Shown piece after piece: positions 52,524 to 60,873 of a stretch of DNA of 64,000 nt. The position numbers and the translations under genes were made by a program. The first letter of the stretch is position 1. Every line of letters starts with the position of its first letter. The notes under the pieces were generated by a model. It had not been told where the DNA came from and did not search any database. It was given only the letters and a program-made list of their open reading frames with translations. Source of the stretch: Pokkaliibacter plantistimulans (lineage in GTDB: Bacteria > Pseudomonadota > Gammaproteobacteria > Pseudomonadales > Balneatricaceae); NCBI RefSeq assembly GCF_046844695.1, contig NZ_CP177354.1:682001-746000 (forward strand), read 5' to 3'.

Positions 52524-52656
52524 GCTATCCCGCACAATAGGCGGTCAGGTGGGGCAGTGTGGCCAGCATCGTCACTGTGCTACTGAGATAGCTTTGAACC
52601 GCTCCGCCACTCTGCCTCAACCATGCTTGTTTATCTTTGATTGATATGAGGTTTTT

Positions 52657-52962
52657 ATGAACGACCAGCAACGTACTGAACTGGAAGCCGCTGCCTTTCG
52701 CCGCCTGTTGCAGCATCTGGATGAACACAAGGAAGTGCAGAATATCGAGCTGATGCTGGTAGCGGATTTCTGCCGTAACTGCCTGAGCAAGTGGCTGGGT
52801 GAGGAAGCCGGCAAGCGTGACCTCAGCCTCAGCGATGACGATGCCCGTGAGTGGGTATATGGCATGCCCTACAGCCGCTGGAAGAGTGAGTTCCAGCAGC
52901 CTGCCACCGCTGAACAGTTGGCGGCGTTTGAGGCCAAGCAGAAAGCCAAGCAAGGTCAGTAA
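52657..52962 (+). CDS. DUF1244 protein
   Basis: 101 residues. FRRLLQHLDEHKEVQNIELMLVADFCRNCLSKWL and EWVYGMPYSRWKSEFQ define the DUF1244 (SMc04008-like) family, small helical proteins of unknown function with a conserved FCRNCLSKW motif. GAGG precedes the ATG. Apparently monocistronic, followed by a large hairpin. Confidence 0.88.
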   Translation: MNDQQRTELEAAAFRRLLQHLDEHKEVQNIELMLVADFCRNCLSKWLGEEAGKRDLSLSDDDAREWVYGMPYSRWKSEFQQPATAEQLAAFEAKQKAKQGQ

Positions 52963-52971
52963 TTGCTATTG

Positions 52972-53009
52972 CCAGTCATAGTGGAGGTGATCACTTCCAT
53001 CATGACTGG
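52972..53009 (+). terminator. Long inverted repeat after the DUF1244 gene
   Basis: CCAGTCAT (52972-52979) pairs with ATGACTGG (53002-53009). Inside, TGGA/TCCA and the palindrome GTGATCAC extend the stem. No T-tract follows, so it may act as an RNA stabiliser or an imperfect terminator. Confidence 0.55.
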
Positions 53010-53223
53010 TCGGGGTATCAATAAATACTGCTGCAGCACCATCAGCCGACAACGTGGGTGACCATGTCAGGCGCTGGTTGAGGCCACCATCCCGACCGTG
53101 CTGAAGTTACTGACACCACATGTTTTGCCAATCTGGGCAATGATCAATGCCTGACTGTTGTAACTCTCTATCGCGCACTCTCGTTCAGGATGTACAGATT
53201 CAACGTTGAAGAGGAATCACAGC

Positions 53224-54102
53224 ATGAACATCGCCTTTATCGGCCTTGGTAGCATGGGCAAACCCATGGCCAGTAACCTGCTGGCTGCCGGGCAGTCGCT
53301 GCAGGTATGGAATCGCAATCCGCTGCCCGCAGAAGAACTTGCCGCACTGGGCGCCAGGGTGTGCACGACTCCGCGTCAGGCGGCGGCCGGGGCGGATGTC
53401 GTTATCACCATGCTGGTCGATGACAACGCCACTCGCGCTGTGCTGTTTGACGCTGGGGTGCTTGAGGCGATGACGCCGGGCAGTGTGCACGTCAACATGG
53501 CCACCATTTCGGTGGCGCTGGCGGATGAGCTGACTGGCGTGCATCAGGCGCGCGGCCTAGGTTATGTGGCGGCGCCGGTACTGGGGCGGGTGGATGTGGC
53601 CGCCGCTGGCAAGCTCAATATTCTGGCAGCGGGTGCCGCTGAGCGGGTGGCCCGCATCCAGCCCCTGCTGGATATCATGGGGCAGAAAACCTGGTACTAC
53701 GGTGAGCAACCCTCGCAGGCCAATGCGGTCAAACTGGCAGTGAACTTCTGTATTGGCAGTGCCATCGAGACCATGGCCGAAGGGGCGGCACTCAGTCGTG
53801 CGCACGGCGTGGCGGCGGCCGACTTTATCGAGCTGATCACTACCACGCTGTTTGCTGCCCCCGCCTACGTGGGCTACGGCAAGCTGATCGCTGAGGAGAA
53901 GTATGAGTTTTCCGGCTTCAAGCTGGCCCTTGGCCTGAAGGATATCCGTCTGGCGCTGGCCGCCGGTGAAAGCAAGAATGTGCCACTGCCTTTTGCCAGC
54001 AGCATGCGTGACAGCCTGCTGGAGGCGGTCGCCCATGGCGATGGTGACAAGGAATGGGCGGCGCTGGCCAGGGTGGCGGCCCGCCGCGCCGGGCTGGAAT
54101 AG
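53224..54102 (+). CDS. NAD(P)-dependent oxidoreductase, 3-hydroxyisobutyrate dehydrogenase family
   Basis: 292 residues. The Rossmann start MNIAFIGLGSMGKPMASNLL fits the beta-hydroxyacid dehydrogenase family. The substrate-binding signature is changed: APVLGRVDVAAAGKLNILAAG replaces the usual D-A-P-V-S-G-G pattern. The catalytic Lys is K167-type in NAVKLAVNFCIG. GAGGA precedes the ATG at 53224; a TTG six codons upstream is less likely. This resembles the glyoxylate/succinic semialdehyde reductase-like branch. The substrate is unknown. Confidence 0.87.
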   Translation: MNIAFIGLGSMGKPMASNLLAAGQSLQVWNRNPLPAEELAALGARVCTTPRQAAAGADVVITMLVDDNATRAVLFDAGVLEAMTPGSVHVNMATISVALADELTGVHQARGLGYVAAPVLGRVDVAAAGKLNILAAGAAERVARIQPLLDIMGQKTWYYGEQPSQANAVKLAVNFCIGSAIETMAEGAALSRAHGVAAADFIELITTTLFAAPAYVGYGKLIAEEKYEFSGFKLALGLKDIRLALAAGESKNVPLPFASSMRDSLLEAVAHGDGDKEWAALARVAARRAGLE

Positions 54103-54126
54103 GCCTGTCGGCGAGCGTCAACCGGT

Positions 54127-55725
54127 TCAGGGGGCGGGCTGGGCCACCATGGTCTGATTACGGCCCGCATGCTTGGCGGCATACAGGGCCAGATCGACCT
54201 GTTTCAGCAGCGGTATCACGGCCGTTGCGGTTTCCGGGAACTGCGCCAGCCCCAGTGACAGGGTAACCGGCTGGCCTGTCGGGCTGTTCTGCCCGGCGAC
54301 CTGCAGGCGTAACCGCTCGGCCACTGCCAGCGCCTGCTCGGCGCTGACATCCGGCAGCAGCATCATGAATTCCTCTCCGCCGCAGCGGCAACAGATGTCT
54401 TCTTGTCGCGAATGCTGACGCAGCTGGTCGGCGATATAGCACAGCACCAGATCACCCACATCATGGCCAAAGGCATCGTTGACCCGCTTGAAGTGGTCGA
54501 TATCGAGCATGATCAGAGTGAAGCGCTGCTGGTTCTGACTCCACTGCGCCAGTACCTGCTCCAGTCCGCGACGATTAACCAGCCCGGTCAGCGGATCGGT
54601 CAGGCTCTCCTGACTAAGTCGGTCAATCTTGTGCTGCATTACCCGGAGACCAGCCTGCATGGCACGTTTCAGCTGCCCGGCCTCGGCATACCAGTCGCGG
54701 ACGTTGTTGGTATGGTGCAGCGCCTGCTGATCATCCAGATGATGGGCGATCTGTGCCAGTTGATGCAGTGGCCGGGTAATCAGGCGGGTCAGCCAGCCGA
54801 TCAGCAGCAGCGCCACCAGCAGTAGCGGCAGGGCGTTGCGAACGGTAATGAACATCAGGTGATTCAGTTCGCTGGTGACGGATGCCATTGGCCGCTGGGC
54901 GACGATACCCCAACGGGTGGTCGGGACCGTGGCAAAACCGGCCAGCATGCTGGTGCCCTGCGTATTGGTCACCTGCTGGCTGCCTGAGTGCCCCTGCATC
55001 AGTGCAGAGACCACCGGGTTCCTTTCCACGTATTCACCCACGCGCTGACTCTGGCTGTGATAGATCAGCCGGCCCTGTTCATCAACGACATAGAGATTGG
55101 AGCCGTCCTTGTAGGGGTGCTCGCCGAGCAGGGTATCCAGCGCATTGTGTTCCTGCAGATAGATAGTTCCGGCCACATAGCCCTGATACTGGCCGTCTGC
55201 GGCGATGATGGGCTGGGCGATAAAGATGATCAGGCGACCACTGGGCGCGGTAAACGGTTCGCTGATATACAGCGCTCTTTGTCTGAGCGCCGCCAGCGAC
55301 TCGGGGGAGGCCACATGCTGGCCTGCGGGGTACACCTTCTGCGGTGAGTAGGCAAGGATTTCACCGTCCGCCGCCACGATGATGGTGGAGTTGAAGCGGT
55401 TGCTGTCGAGACGGATACGATCCACCGCATCCTGCAACTGGCTGGCATTATGCAGCTGTCCCGACAGGCGATGGGCACTGTAGGACAAACGGTCAATCGC
55501 CGAGGTCATAAACAGGTTGGTGCTTTCTGCCAGTTTCGAGGCATAAACCCGGTTGGCTTCCAGCGTGGTCTGGATCAGCAGCTGGCGCTGTACCGTGTAG
55601 CTGGCATAGAGGCTGATTGCCAGCGTCAGCAGGACCGTCAGCAGACACAGCGACAGAATCAGGGTACGCAGATTCAGGCGACGGGCGGCTCTGCGGCTGA
55701 ATGGGGTGACGTTGACCGTGCTCAT
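54127..55725 (-). CDS. Diguanylate cyclase with periplasmic Cache sensor
   Basis: 532 residues. Helix 1 (about 20-40), a dCache-like periplasmic domain (about 45-280), helix 2 (about 285-305), a HAMP-like linker and a GGDEF domain (about 370-532). The active site motif is GGEEF at 449-453 and the inhibitory RxxD site is intact at 440-443. It should make c-di-GMP under product inhibition. AAGGTG lies upstream of the ATG at 55725. Confidence 0.92.
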   Translation of the reverse strand: MSTVNVTPFSRRAARRLNLRTLILSLCLLTVLLTLAISLYASYTVQRQLLIQTTLEANRVYASKLAESTNLFMTSAIDRLSYSAHRLSGQLHNASQLQDAVDRIRLDSNRFNSTIIVAADGEILAYSPQKVYPAGQHVASPESLAALRQRALYISEPFTAPSGRLIIFIAQPIIAADGQYQGYVAGTIYLQEHNALDTLLGEHPYKDGSNLYVVDEQGRLIYHSQSQRVGEYVERNPVVSALMQGHSGSQQVTNTQGTSMLAGFATVPTTRWGIVAQRPMASVTSELNHLMFITVRNALPLLLVALLLIGWLTRLITRPLHQLAQIAHHLDDQQALHHTNNVRDWYAEAGQLKRAMQAGLRVMQHKIDRLSQESLTDPLTGLVNRRGLEQVLAQWSQNQQRFTLIMLDIDHFKRVNDAFGHDVGDLVLCYIADQLRQHSRQEDICCRCGGEEFMMLLPDVSAEQALAVAERLRLQVAGQNSPTGQPVTLSLGLAQFPETATAVIPLLKQVDLALYAAKHAGRNQTMVAQPAP

Positions 55726-55793
55726 AACACCTTGTCGGCAGCGGCTGAATGAGGAACCTCCGGGCATACCGCCCGGAGGAATACAGGTAACGC

Positions 55794-56834
55794 TTACTCT
55801 GTCAGCATTTTCCAGCGCAGGGTCTCACCGGCACGTAGCGGCACGATCACATCATGGCCGAAGGCCATTTCTGCCGGTACCTGCCAGTTTTCCCTGACCA
55901 GGGTAATGGTGTCGGTATTGCGCGGCAGAGCGTAGAAGTCCGGGCCGAAATGGCTGGCAAAGGCTTCGAGCTTGTCCAGTGCGCCCAGGTCTTCAAAGAT
56001 CTCCGCATACAGCTCAATCGCCGCGTAGGCAGTGAAGCAGCCTGCACAACCACAGGCCGATTCCTTGGCGCCCTTGGCATGCGGCGCAGAGTCGGTACCG
56101 AGGAAGAATTTGGCACTGCCGCTGATCGCGGCGGCCTGCAGTGCCTGCTGATGCACATTACGCTTGAGGATGGGCAGGCAGAACAGATGCGGGCGAATAC
56201 CGCCGACCAGCATGTGGTTACGGTTGTAGGCCAGATGCTGCACGGTAATGGTGGCGCCGACATTGGCTCCCTGACTGTTGACGAAGGCGACCGCATCGGC
56301 GGTGGTGATGTGCTCGACCACCAGCTTCAGTGACGGATGGCGGCTGACCAGTGGCACCAGAATATCGTCGAGGAACTGCTTTTCACGGTCGAAAATATCG
56401 ACGTGGTTGTGGGTCACTTCACCGTGTACCAGCAGTGGCATACCGCATTCGGCCAGTGCGGCACAGATGTCATCAAGCTTGCCGAGGTCGGTCACACCGG
56501 AGTCGGAGTTGGTGGTGGCGCCCGCAGGATAGAGCTTGACCGCGGCGACCTTGCCGGTGGCTTTGGCGGCACGGATCATCTCGGCGGTGGTGTTGTCAGT
56601 GAGGTACAGCACCATCAGTGGTTCAAAGCGGGAGCCTGCCGGCACCTGCGCCATGATGCGCTCACGATAGGCCAGCGCCTGCTCAGCGTTCATCACCGGG
56701 GGGCGGAGGTTGGGCATGATGATGGCACGGCCCATCTGCCGGGCGGTGGCGGGCACCGTATGCGGCAGTACGTCGAGATCACGCAGGTGCAGGTGCCAGT
56801 CGTCGGGGCGGGTAAGAGTTAAACGCTCAGTCAT
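55794..56834 (-). CDS. pyrC: Dihydroorotase
   Basis: 346 residues (E. coli 348). Class II dihydroorotase of pyrimidine synthesis. Metal ligands are seen in DDWHLHLRD, the carbamylated lysine in VKLYPAGATTNSDSG, then HGE, VEHITT and LGTDSAPH with the metal-binding aspartate. The ATG at 56834 matches the family N-terminus; a GTG four codons earlier is possible. Monocistronic. Confidence 0.96.
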   Translation of the reverse strand: MTERLTLTRPDDWHLHLRDLDVLPHTVPATARQMGRAIIMPNLRPPVMNAEQALAYRERIMAQVPAGSRFEPLMVLYLTDNTTAEMIRAAKATGKVAAVKLYPAGATTNSDSGVTDLGKLDDICAALAECGMPLLVHGEVTHNHVDIFDREKQFLDDILVPLVSRHPSLKLVVEHITTADAVAFVNSQGANVGATITVQHLAYNRNHMLVGGIRPHLFCLPILKRNVHQQALQAAAISGSAKFFLGTDSAPHAKGAKESACGCAGCFTAYAAIELYAEIFEDLGALDKLEAFASHFGPDFYALPRNTDTITLVRENWQVPAEMAFGHDVIVPLRAGETLRWKMLTE

Positions 56835-57002
56835 GCCGGGGTCCACGCAGTCAGATCAGGGATAAGAAAGGGTGGCCCATTATAGACAAATGCAGGGGGC
56901 AGTGGGCATTGAGGATATACAGCAAATTGATTGAGATCGTATAGCGTACCTGAGTGATGGACCTTGGCTCAGGTGAGCTTGTGGCCGCATGAGGATATTG
57001 CT

Positions 57003-57491
57003 ATGTTCCGCGCTCCCTTGATTGCGATGGGGACGGGCAGAAGGACGTTGTCGCCCGTGGGTTTGACCTTTCATGGAGATGAAGTAGTGAGTACATCTGC
57101 TTATCAGCAATGGATGCATCTTACCGATGCAGAGAAAAAGTATCTGACCAGCCATCCGCACCATGCCTTTGCGATTCGGGCTGCGAAGGATAAGGCGTTT
57201 GCGGAGACGGTAACGCGTTTCTCGAGAAACGGGCGTAATGACAAGAGTGACGCATTTCGCCATTGCTACTGGACGGCCCTTCTGGCCAGAGATATTGGTC
57301 ATGCCAATGCTCAGCGTTTCACGACAGCTCACGAAAGTGACCCCAACAATCCAGCCAACGAGAAAAGCATGGACCTGCATAACAATGCGGTAGGTTTGTC
57401 GATTGGGTTATCCATGGCAGACGATGCCAAGTTGTCACAGCAATGTATGAATGCGCTATTGGCGGGTCGTCTGCAGGTCATCACGCCATGA
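57003..57491 (+). CDS. DUF6973-like protein, possible effector
   Basis: 162 residues, no signal peptide. A compact conserved-looking block at about 80-135 has SDAFRHCYWTALLARDIG, FTTAHES and MDLHNNAVG, giving candidate catalytic residues H87, H110-E111 and D124-x-H126-N127. This pattern resembles DUF6973, a domain found as the C-terminal module of some polymorphic toxins. GAGG lies 9-12 bases before the ATG at 57003; a GTG near residue 29 is an alternative. It overlaps a lipoprotein gene by ATGA. Toxin activity is inferred, not shown. Confidence 0.65.
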   Translation: MFRAPLIAMGTGRRTLSPVGLTFHGDEVVSTSAYQQWMHLTDAEKKYLTSHPHHAFAIRAAKDKAFAETVTRFSRNGRNDKSDAFRHCYWTALLARDIGHANAQRFTTAHESDPNNPANEKSMDLHNNAVGLSIGLSMADDAKLSQQCMNALLAGRLQVITP

Positions 57492-57847
57492 ACAAGTACA
57501 CATGTATGGCAGGTCTTGTGGCTATGTTGGGGATGACAGCCTGTTCAGCGCAGACAGACTTCAGCCAATACGGCAACGCCCACTTTGCTGCCAGTTCATG
57601 GCAGACATCTATCCCCGCACGGGCCAGCATGCTGGCAGACCTGGTAACGCAGCAGCATGTCATGGGTAAGAGTCAGGCGGAAGTCATCGCTCTGCTTGGG
57701 CCTGCTGATGGTTACTACGAGTATGATGAATTCCCGGCCTATCGGCTGCGTGAAGATAAGGAATGTGTCGTCGGTTTCAGCCTTGATCGCAAAACTGCCA
57801 AGGTCGATGCGGTGGTCATTTTTCCTGAAGGTTGTCTTGACCAGTAA
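57488..57847 (+). CDS. Small lipoprotein, possible partner of the DUF6973-like protein
   Basis: 119 residues. A lipoprotein signal ends at C19 (GMTAC). The mature part has MGKSQAEVIALLGPADGYYEYDEFPAYRLRE, like SmpA/OmlA-type small beta proteins, with further strands VVGFSLD and AKVDAVVIFPEG and a C-terminal cysteine. It starts within the stop region of the preceding gene, so the pair is co-translated. It could be a periplasmic immunity protein; that is inference from the pairing. Confidence 0.7.
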   Translation: MNKYTCMAGLVAMLGMTACSAQTDFSQYGNAHFAASSWQTSIPARASMLADLVTQQHVMGKSQAEVIALLGPADGYYEYDEFPAYRLREDKECVVGFSLDRKTAKVDAVVIFPEGCLDQ

Positions 57848-57860
57848 GTAGTGTTGCTAG

Positions 57861-57884
57861 AAAAACGGGCCGCAAAGTGCGGCC
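57861..57884 (-). terminator. Terminator of the AAA/DUF4276 operon
   Basis: Read on the minus strand: GGCCGC, loop ACTTT, GCGGCC, then CGTTTTT. A 6-bp GC stem with a T5 tail, 24 bases after the DUF4276 stop. It also lies after the convergent lipoprotein gene. Confidence 0.8.
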
Positions 57885-57907
57885 TGCTGCTTCCCCATTC
57901 GTTTTGG

Positions 57908-58546
57908 TTACTGCATTTCGTGTTTGAGCTGATCAACAAATCGCTTTGCCCAAGGTGACATTGTGATTACTTTTTCTGGGTTGATTAGCCCTAGTAGCTT
58001 GAAGGAGTGGCTACCTTTACCGTACTCGCCTTTCTGTGTGTTGCGTGTCGCTTGTTTTAGAGCGTTGTAAATTGCTGTCTTTTGCCGTGTTTCAACGGAT
58101 GGAGGTATGACAGGTAGCGCGTTTGTCTGAAATTGTTGTCCAAAGAAATCCTGTAGAACATCCTGATCGGCTATCAGCCAGGCCTCCATGCACTCCACCA
58201 TAAGATGGCAGTGTACATCCTGTGCCCCCGCTGGCTTGCCCCACTGGTCGCGTTGGTGTAAATGAGTCCAGGGCGTCCAAGTTGCAGGTTCACCTTGCAC
58301 ACAGCTCGCATCAACTGCCGTTTCGCTGTCCACCAACAGCATGGCGGGTTCACCATTCTTCACCGCTGTACAGTAGTCGTTATAAGCGTTGTTGCGGCTA
58401 CCACAGGCCACTATCCTTGGCCGTTTTCGTATACCTGCTTTAGTAATGAAATTAGTAAAGCCCTCGCGGCACTCTGTTTTCAGCTGAGTACTGTCGCCAC
58501 CACCCTCTACAAACAGTTTTAGCGATGGTTTATCGCGTTTACTCAC
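57908..58546 (-). CDS. DUF4276 TOPRIM-like protein
   Basis: 212 residues. LKLFVEGGGDS (E14) and AMLLVDSETA (D73, E75) give the spaced acidic residues of a TOPRIM-type fold. LMVECMEAWLIADQDVL (about 116-131) is the typical DUF4276 segment. GTG start overlapping the ATPase stop (GTGA) with GGGAGG upstream. AAA ATPase plus TOPRIM-like pairs (OLD, PARIS, RloB-type) are known phage-defence architectures; nuclease function is inferred by that analogy. Confidence 0.8.
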   Translation of the reverse strand: MSKRDKPSLKLFVEGGGDSTQLKTECREGFTNFITKAGIRKRPRIVACGSRNNAYNDYCTAVKNGEPAMLLVDSETAVDASCVQGEPATWTPWTHLHQRDQWGKPAGAQDVHCHLMVECMEAWLIADQDVLQDFFGQQFQTNALPVIPPSVETRQKTAIYNALKQATRNTQKGEYGKGSHSFKLLGLINPEKVITMSPWAKRFVDQLKHEMQ

Positions 58547-59709
58547 CAGCGAGTCCCTCCCAGATCACCTCGTGTCCATAACTGGCCAAGGCGATATTTT
58601 TCCAGCCAAGGAGCAAGTTCGGCTTTGCTCAGACGCCTTAGCTGAGTCCCTGTTTCATCCTTCTCTGCGACGATCACTGACTCGGGTTGGTCGCTCATGG
58701 CATCGACCAACACATCGGAATGCGTAGTTACTATCAGTTGCGTACGCTCTGCCGCTTCTTTTAACAAGTCTGCCAAGGCAGGCAGCACATCTGGATGCAA
58801 GCCCAGCTCTGGCTCTTCGATACAGATTAATGGTGGTGGCGCTGGATGGCAGAGAATAGCCAGCAGGCACAAATAGCGTAATGTGCCATCTGACAGACGT
58901 GTTGCCGGGATGGACCTGTCGCCCTCATGAAGAAATACCTGCACCGTACCGCCTTCAATTTGCACATGGTAGTCATCGATACCCTCGTAAAGTGCTTGTA
59001 GTGCACTAACTACGCGCTTTTTGGCGCTGGGAGTACTTGCAAGGCGGTTAAGGACCAATCCCAGATTACGGCAGTCAGGTTCTAGATAGTCATTAGGCAT
59101 GTCAGCTTTTTGCGGCATTCGTGGTGGGGTATAGCGGCCAAAGCTCCATTCCCGGTAAAGCCGAATCTTGTCAAATACTGACCCAAGATAGGTCAATTCG
59201 GGGTACTGGTCAGGGTCTTTACGCTGAGACAATATAGAAGCGCTGACATCAATTTCTTCGTGTTTTAGTTGGCGCATCTTCGTTTTTACATTTAGAACTC
59301 CATGACCATTTTCAAACTTGTAGTAGAAATAAGGCTGCATGTGGCCACTATCGGGCTTTTCGTTTTCGACACGCTCATCGGTGATCTCGAAGTGTTGCAT
59401 CACTTCGGTAAAACTAAGTACATAGCGAAGATTTGATTGCGTCGAATTAGGACTACTTAGAACAGCATTTATAGTCGCAACAGCTATTCCCTTTTCTCCT
59501 TTCCACAACCAATCACGTATACCCCCACCATCACGAATAGGTCTTAAAAGATCTTTCGGTGTGGCACGCAACAGGTCAACGGCTTCAATCAAGTTAGACT
59601 TACCTGAGCCGTTCGGACCGATAATCAGATTCAGAGGACGTAGTTCAAGCGGTTCTGAGTCACTGCCATAGCTAAGAAAATTCTTTAAATGGACAGATTG
59701 AATCAGCAT
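58543..59709 (-). CDS. AAA ATPase (AAA_21/RecF-SMC type)
   Basis: 388 residues. Starts MLIQSVHLKNFLSYG with Walker A GPNGSGKS at 31-38, an ABC-like signature RLSDGTLRYLCLLA, Walker B PLICIEEPELGLHPD and the H-loop VTTHSDVLVD. This is the head of SMC/RecF/OLD ATPases; the central 80-250 region lacks a long coiled coil. GGAG precedes the ATG at 59709; a GTG four codons earlier is possible. It forms a two-gene operon with the DUF4276 gene and lies beside a MITE-like repeat. Confidence 0.88.
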   Translation of the reverse strand: MLIQSVHLKNFLSYGSDSEPLELRPLNLIIGPNGSGKSNLIEAVDLLRATPKDLLRPIRDGGGIRDWLWKGEKGIAVATINAVLSSPNSTQSNLRYVLSFTEVMQHFEITDERVENEKPDSGHMQPYFYYKFENGHGVLNVKTKMRQLKHEEIDVSASILSQRKDPDQYPELTYLGSVFDKIRLYREWSFGRYTPPRMPQKADMPNDYLEPDCRNLGLVLNRLASTPSAKKRVVSALQALYEGIDDYHVQIEGGTVQVFLHEGDRSIPATRLSDGTLRYLCLLAILCHPAPPPLICIEEPELGLHPDVLPALADLLKEAAERTQLIVTTHSDVLVDAMSDQPESVIVAEKDETGTQLRRLSKAELAPWLEKYRLGQLWTRGDLGGTRW

Positions 59710-59794
59710 CGTTATCTCCACTTGAATGCATAGACGTTGAGGGGATCAGGTTCAGGGTATGTGTAGATGCCCTGAACCTAACAGAGTGCGTTTT

Positions 59795-59938
59795 AACAGG
59801 TCGTTGAAAATCTATCTGCGTTGCCGAATACCGCGTCAAAAACAGGCTCAAAATGCTCATTTAGCTCACTAAACTCCGCTTTTTCGCCTGTTTTTTCCTT
59901 GTCTCGGCGGCCTCGATAACGTTTTTCAACAGCCTGTT
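59795..59938. repeat. MITE-like element, copy B (intact termini)
   Basis: 144 bp with imperfect terminal inverted repeats: AACAGGTCGTTGAAAA at the left and TTTTTCAACAGCCTGTT at the right. No coding capacity. Its last bases include part of the rpiA stop codon (TAA, minus strand, 59937-59939). A degenerate relative lies at 52379. Confidence 0.8.
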
Positions 59939-60608
59939 AAGCAGTGATTTCCTGCACACCCTGAGGGGTGCCCATCAGGATCACGTTGGCACCACGGTGG
60001 GCAAACAGACCGTTGGTGACGACGCCGGTGAGCATGTTGATCTGCTGCTCCAACGCTTTCGGATCAACAATCTTGAGGTTGAAGACGTCCAGAATGACGT
60101 TGCCGTTATCGGTCACCACGCCCTCACGGTACTCAGGATCACCGCCTAGTTTGACCAGCTCACGGGCCACATAGGAGCGCGCCATGGGGATCACTTCCAC
60201 TGGCAGCGGGAAGTTACCTAAGACCTCGACCTGCTTGGTCTGATCGACGATGCAGATAAATTCCTTGCTGACCGCCGCCACAATCTTCTCGCGAGTCAGG
60301 GCGGCGCCACCGCCTTTGATCAGGTTCAGGTGCGGGTCGAACTCGTCGGCACCGTCGATGTAGAAAGGCAGGTTGCTGACGCTATTGAGGTCATACACCG
60401 GAATGCCGTGGGCTTTAAGGCGATCGGCCGAGGCCTGTGAGCTGGCCACGGCGCCGTCGAAACGGGTCTTGTGGGCCGCCAGGGCATCAATGAACAGATT
60501 GGCTGTGGAGCCGGTGCCGATACCGAGAATGGTGTCTTCTTCCAGGTGCGGCAGGATGCGGTCGAGGGCGGCCTGGGCGACAGCCTTTTTCATCTCGTCT
60601 TGGGTCAT
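59937..60608 (-). CDS. rpiA: Ribose-5-phosphate isomerase A
   Basis: 223 residues (E. coli 219). Interconverts ribose-5-phosphate and ribulose-5-phosphate in the pentose phosphate pathway. GIGTGSTA (31-38) binds phosphate; SSQASADRL, DGADEFDPHLNLIKGGG (catalytic Asp and Glu) and the lysine region are intact. It is divergent from ilvA. Its stop codon is shared with the end of a MITE-like repeat. Confidence 0.97.
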   Translation of the reverse strand: MTQDEMKKAVAQAALDRILPHLEEDTILGIGTGSTANLFIDALAAHKTRFDGAVASSQASADRLKAHGIPVYDLNSVSNLPFYIDGADEFDPHLNLIKGGGAALTREKIVAAVSKEFICIVDQTKQVEVLGNFPLPVEVIPMARSYVARELVKLGGDPEYREGVVTDNGNVILDVFNLKIVDPKALEQQINMLTGVVTNGLFAHRGANVILMGTPQGVQEITA

Positions 60609-60873
60609 GGGTGCAGTCTTTCTGGCGGTGGGAAAGGCGCTAATTATAGGCAGTTTCTGCCGTGGCGGCGAGGTTGTGACGGTACAGCGGGGTGGTTTTG
60701 CCGGTTGCCCGGCGACAATGCGTTGCGTAATTCACCAGGCCCGGTTTCAGGGTATCGTCGCGCGCTGGCATCTGGTTAAATGATGGGCCCTCCGGCCTGG
60801 CGCGGTCGCGGGGACGTCAGGCGGCGCGGTTGCTGGCCTGGCGGCTAGACAACCCAAGGAAACGATCCTCATC

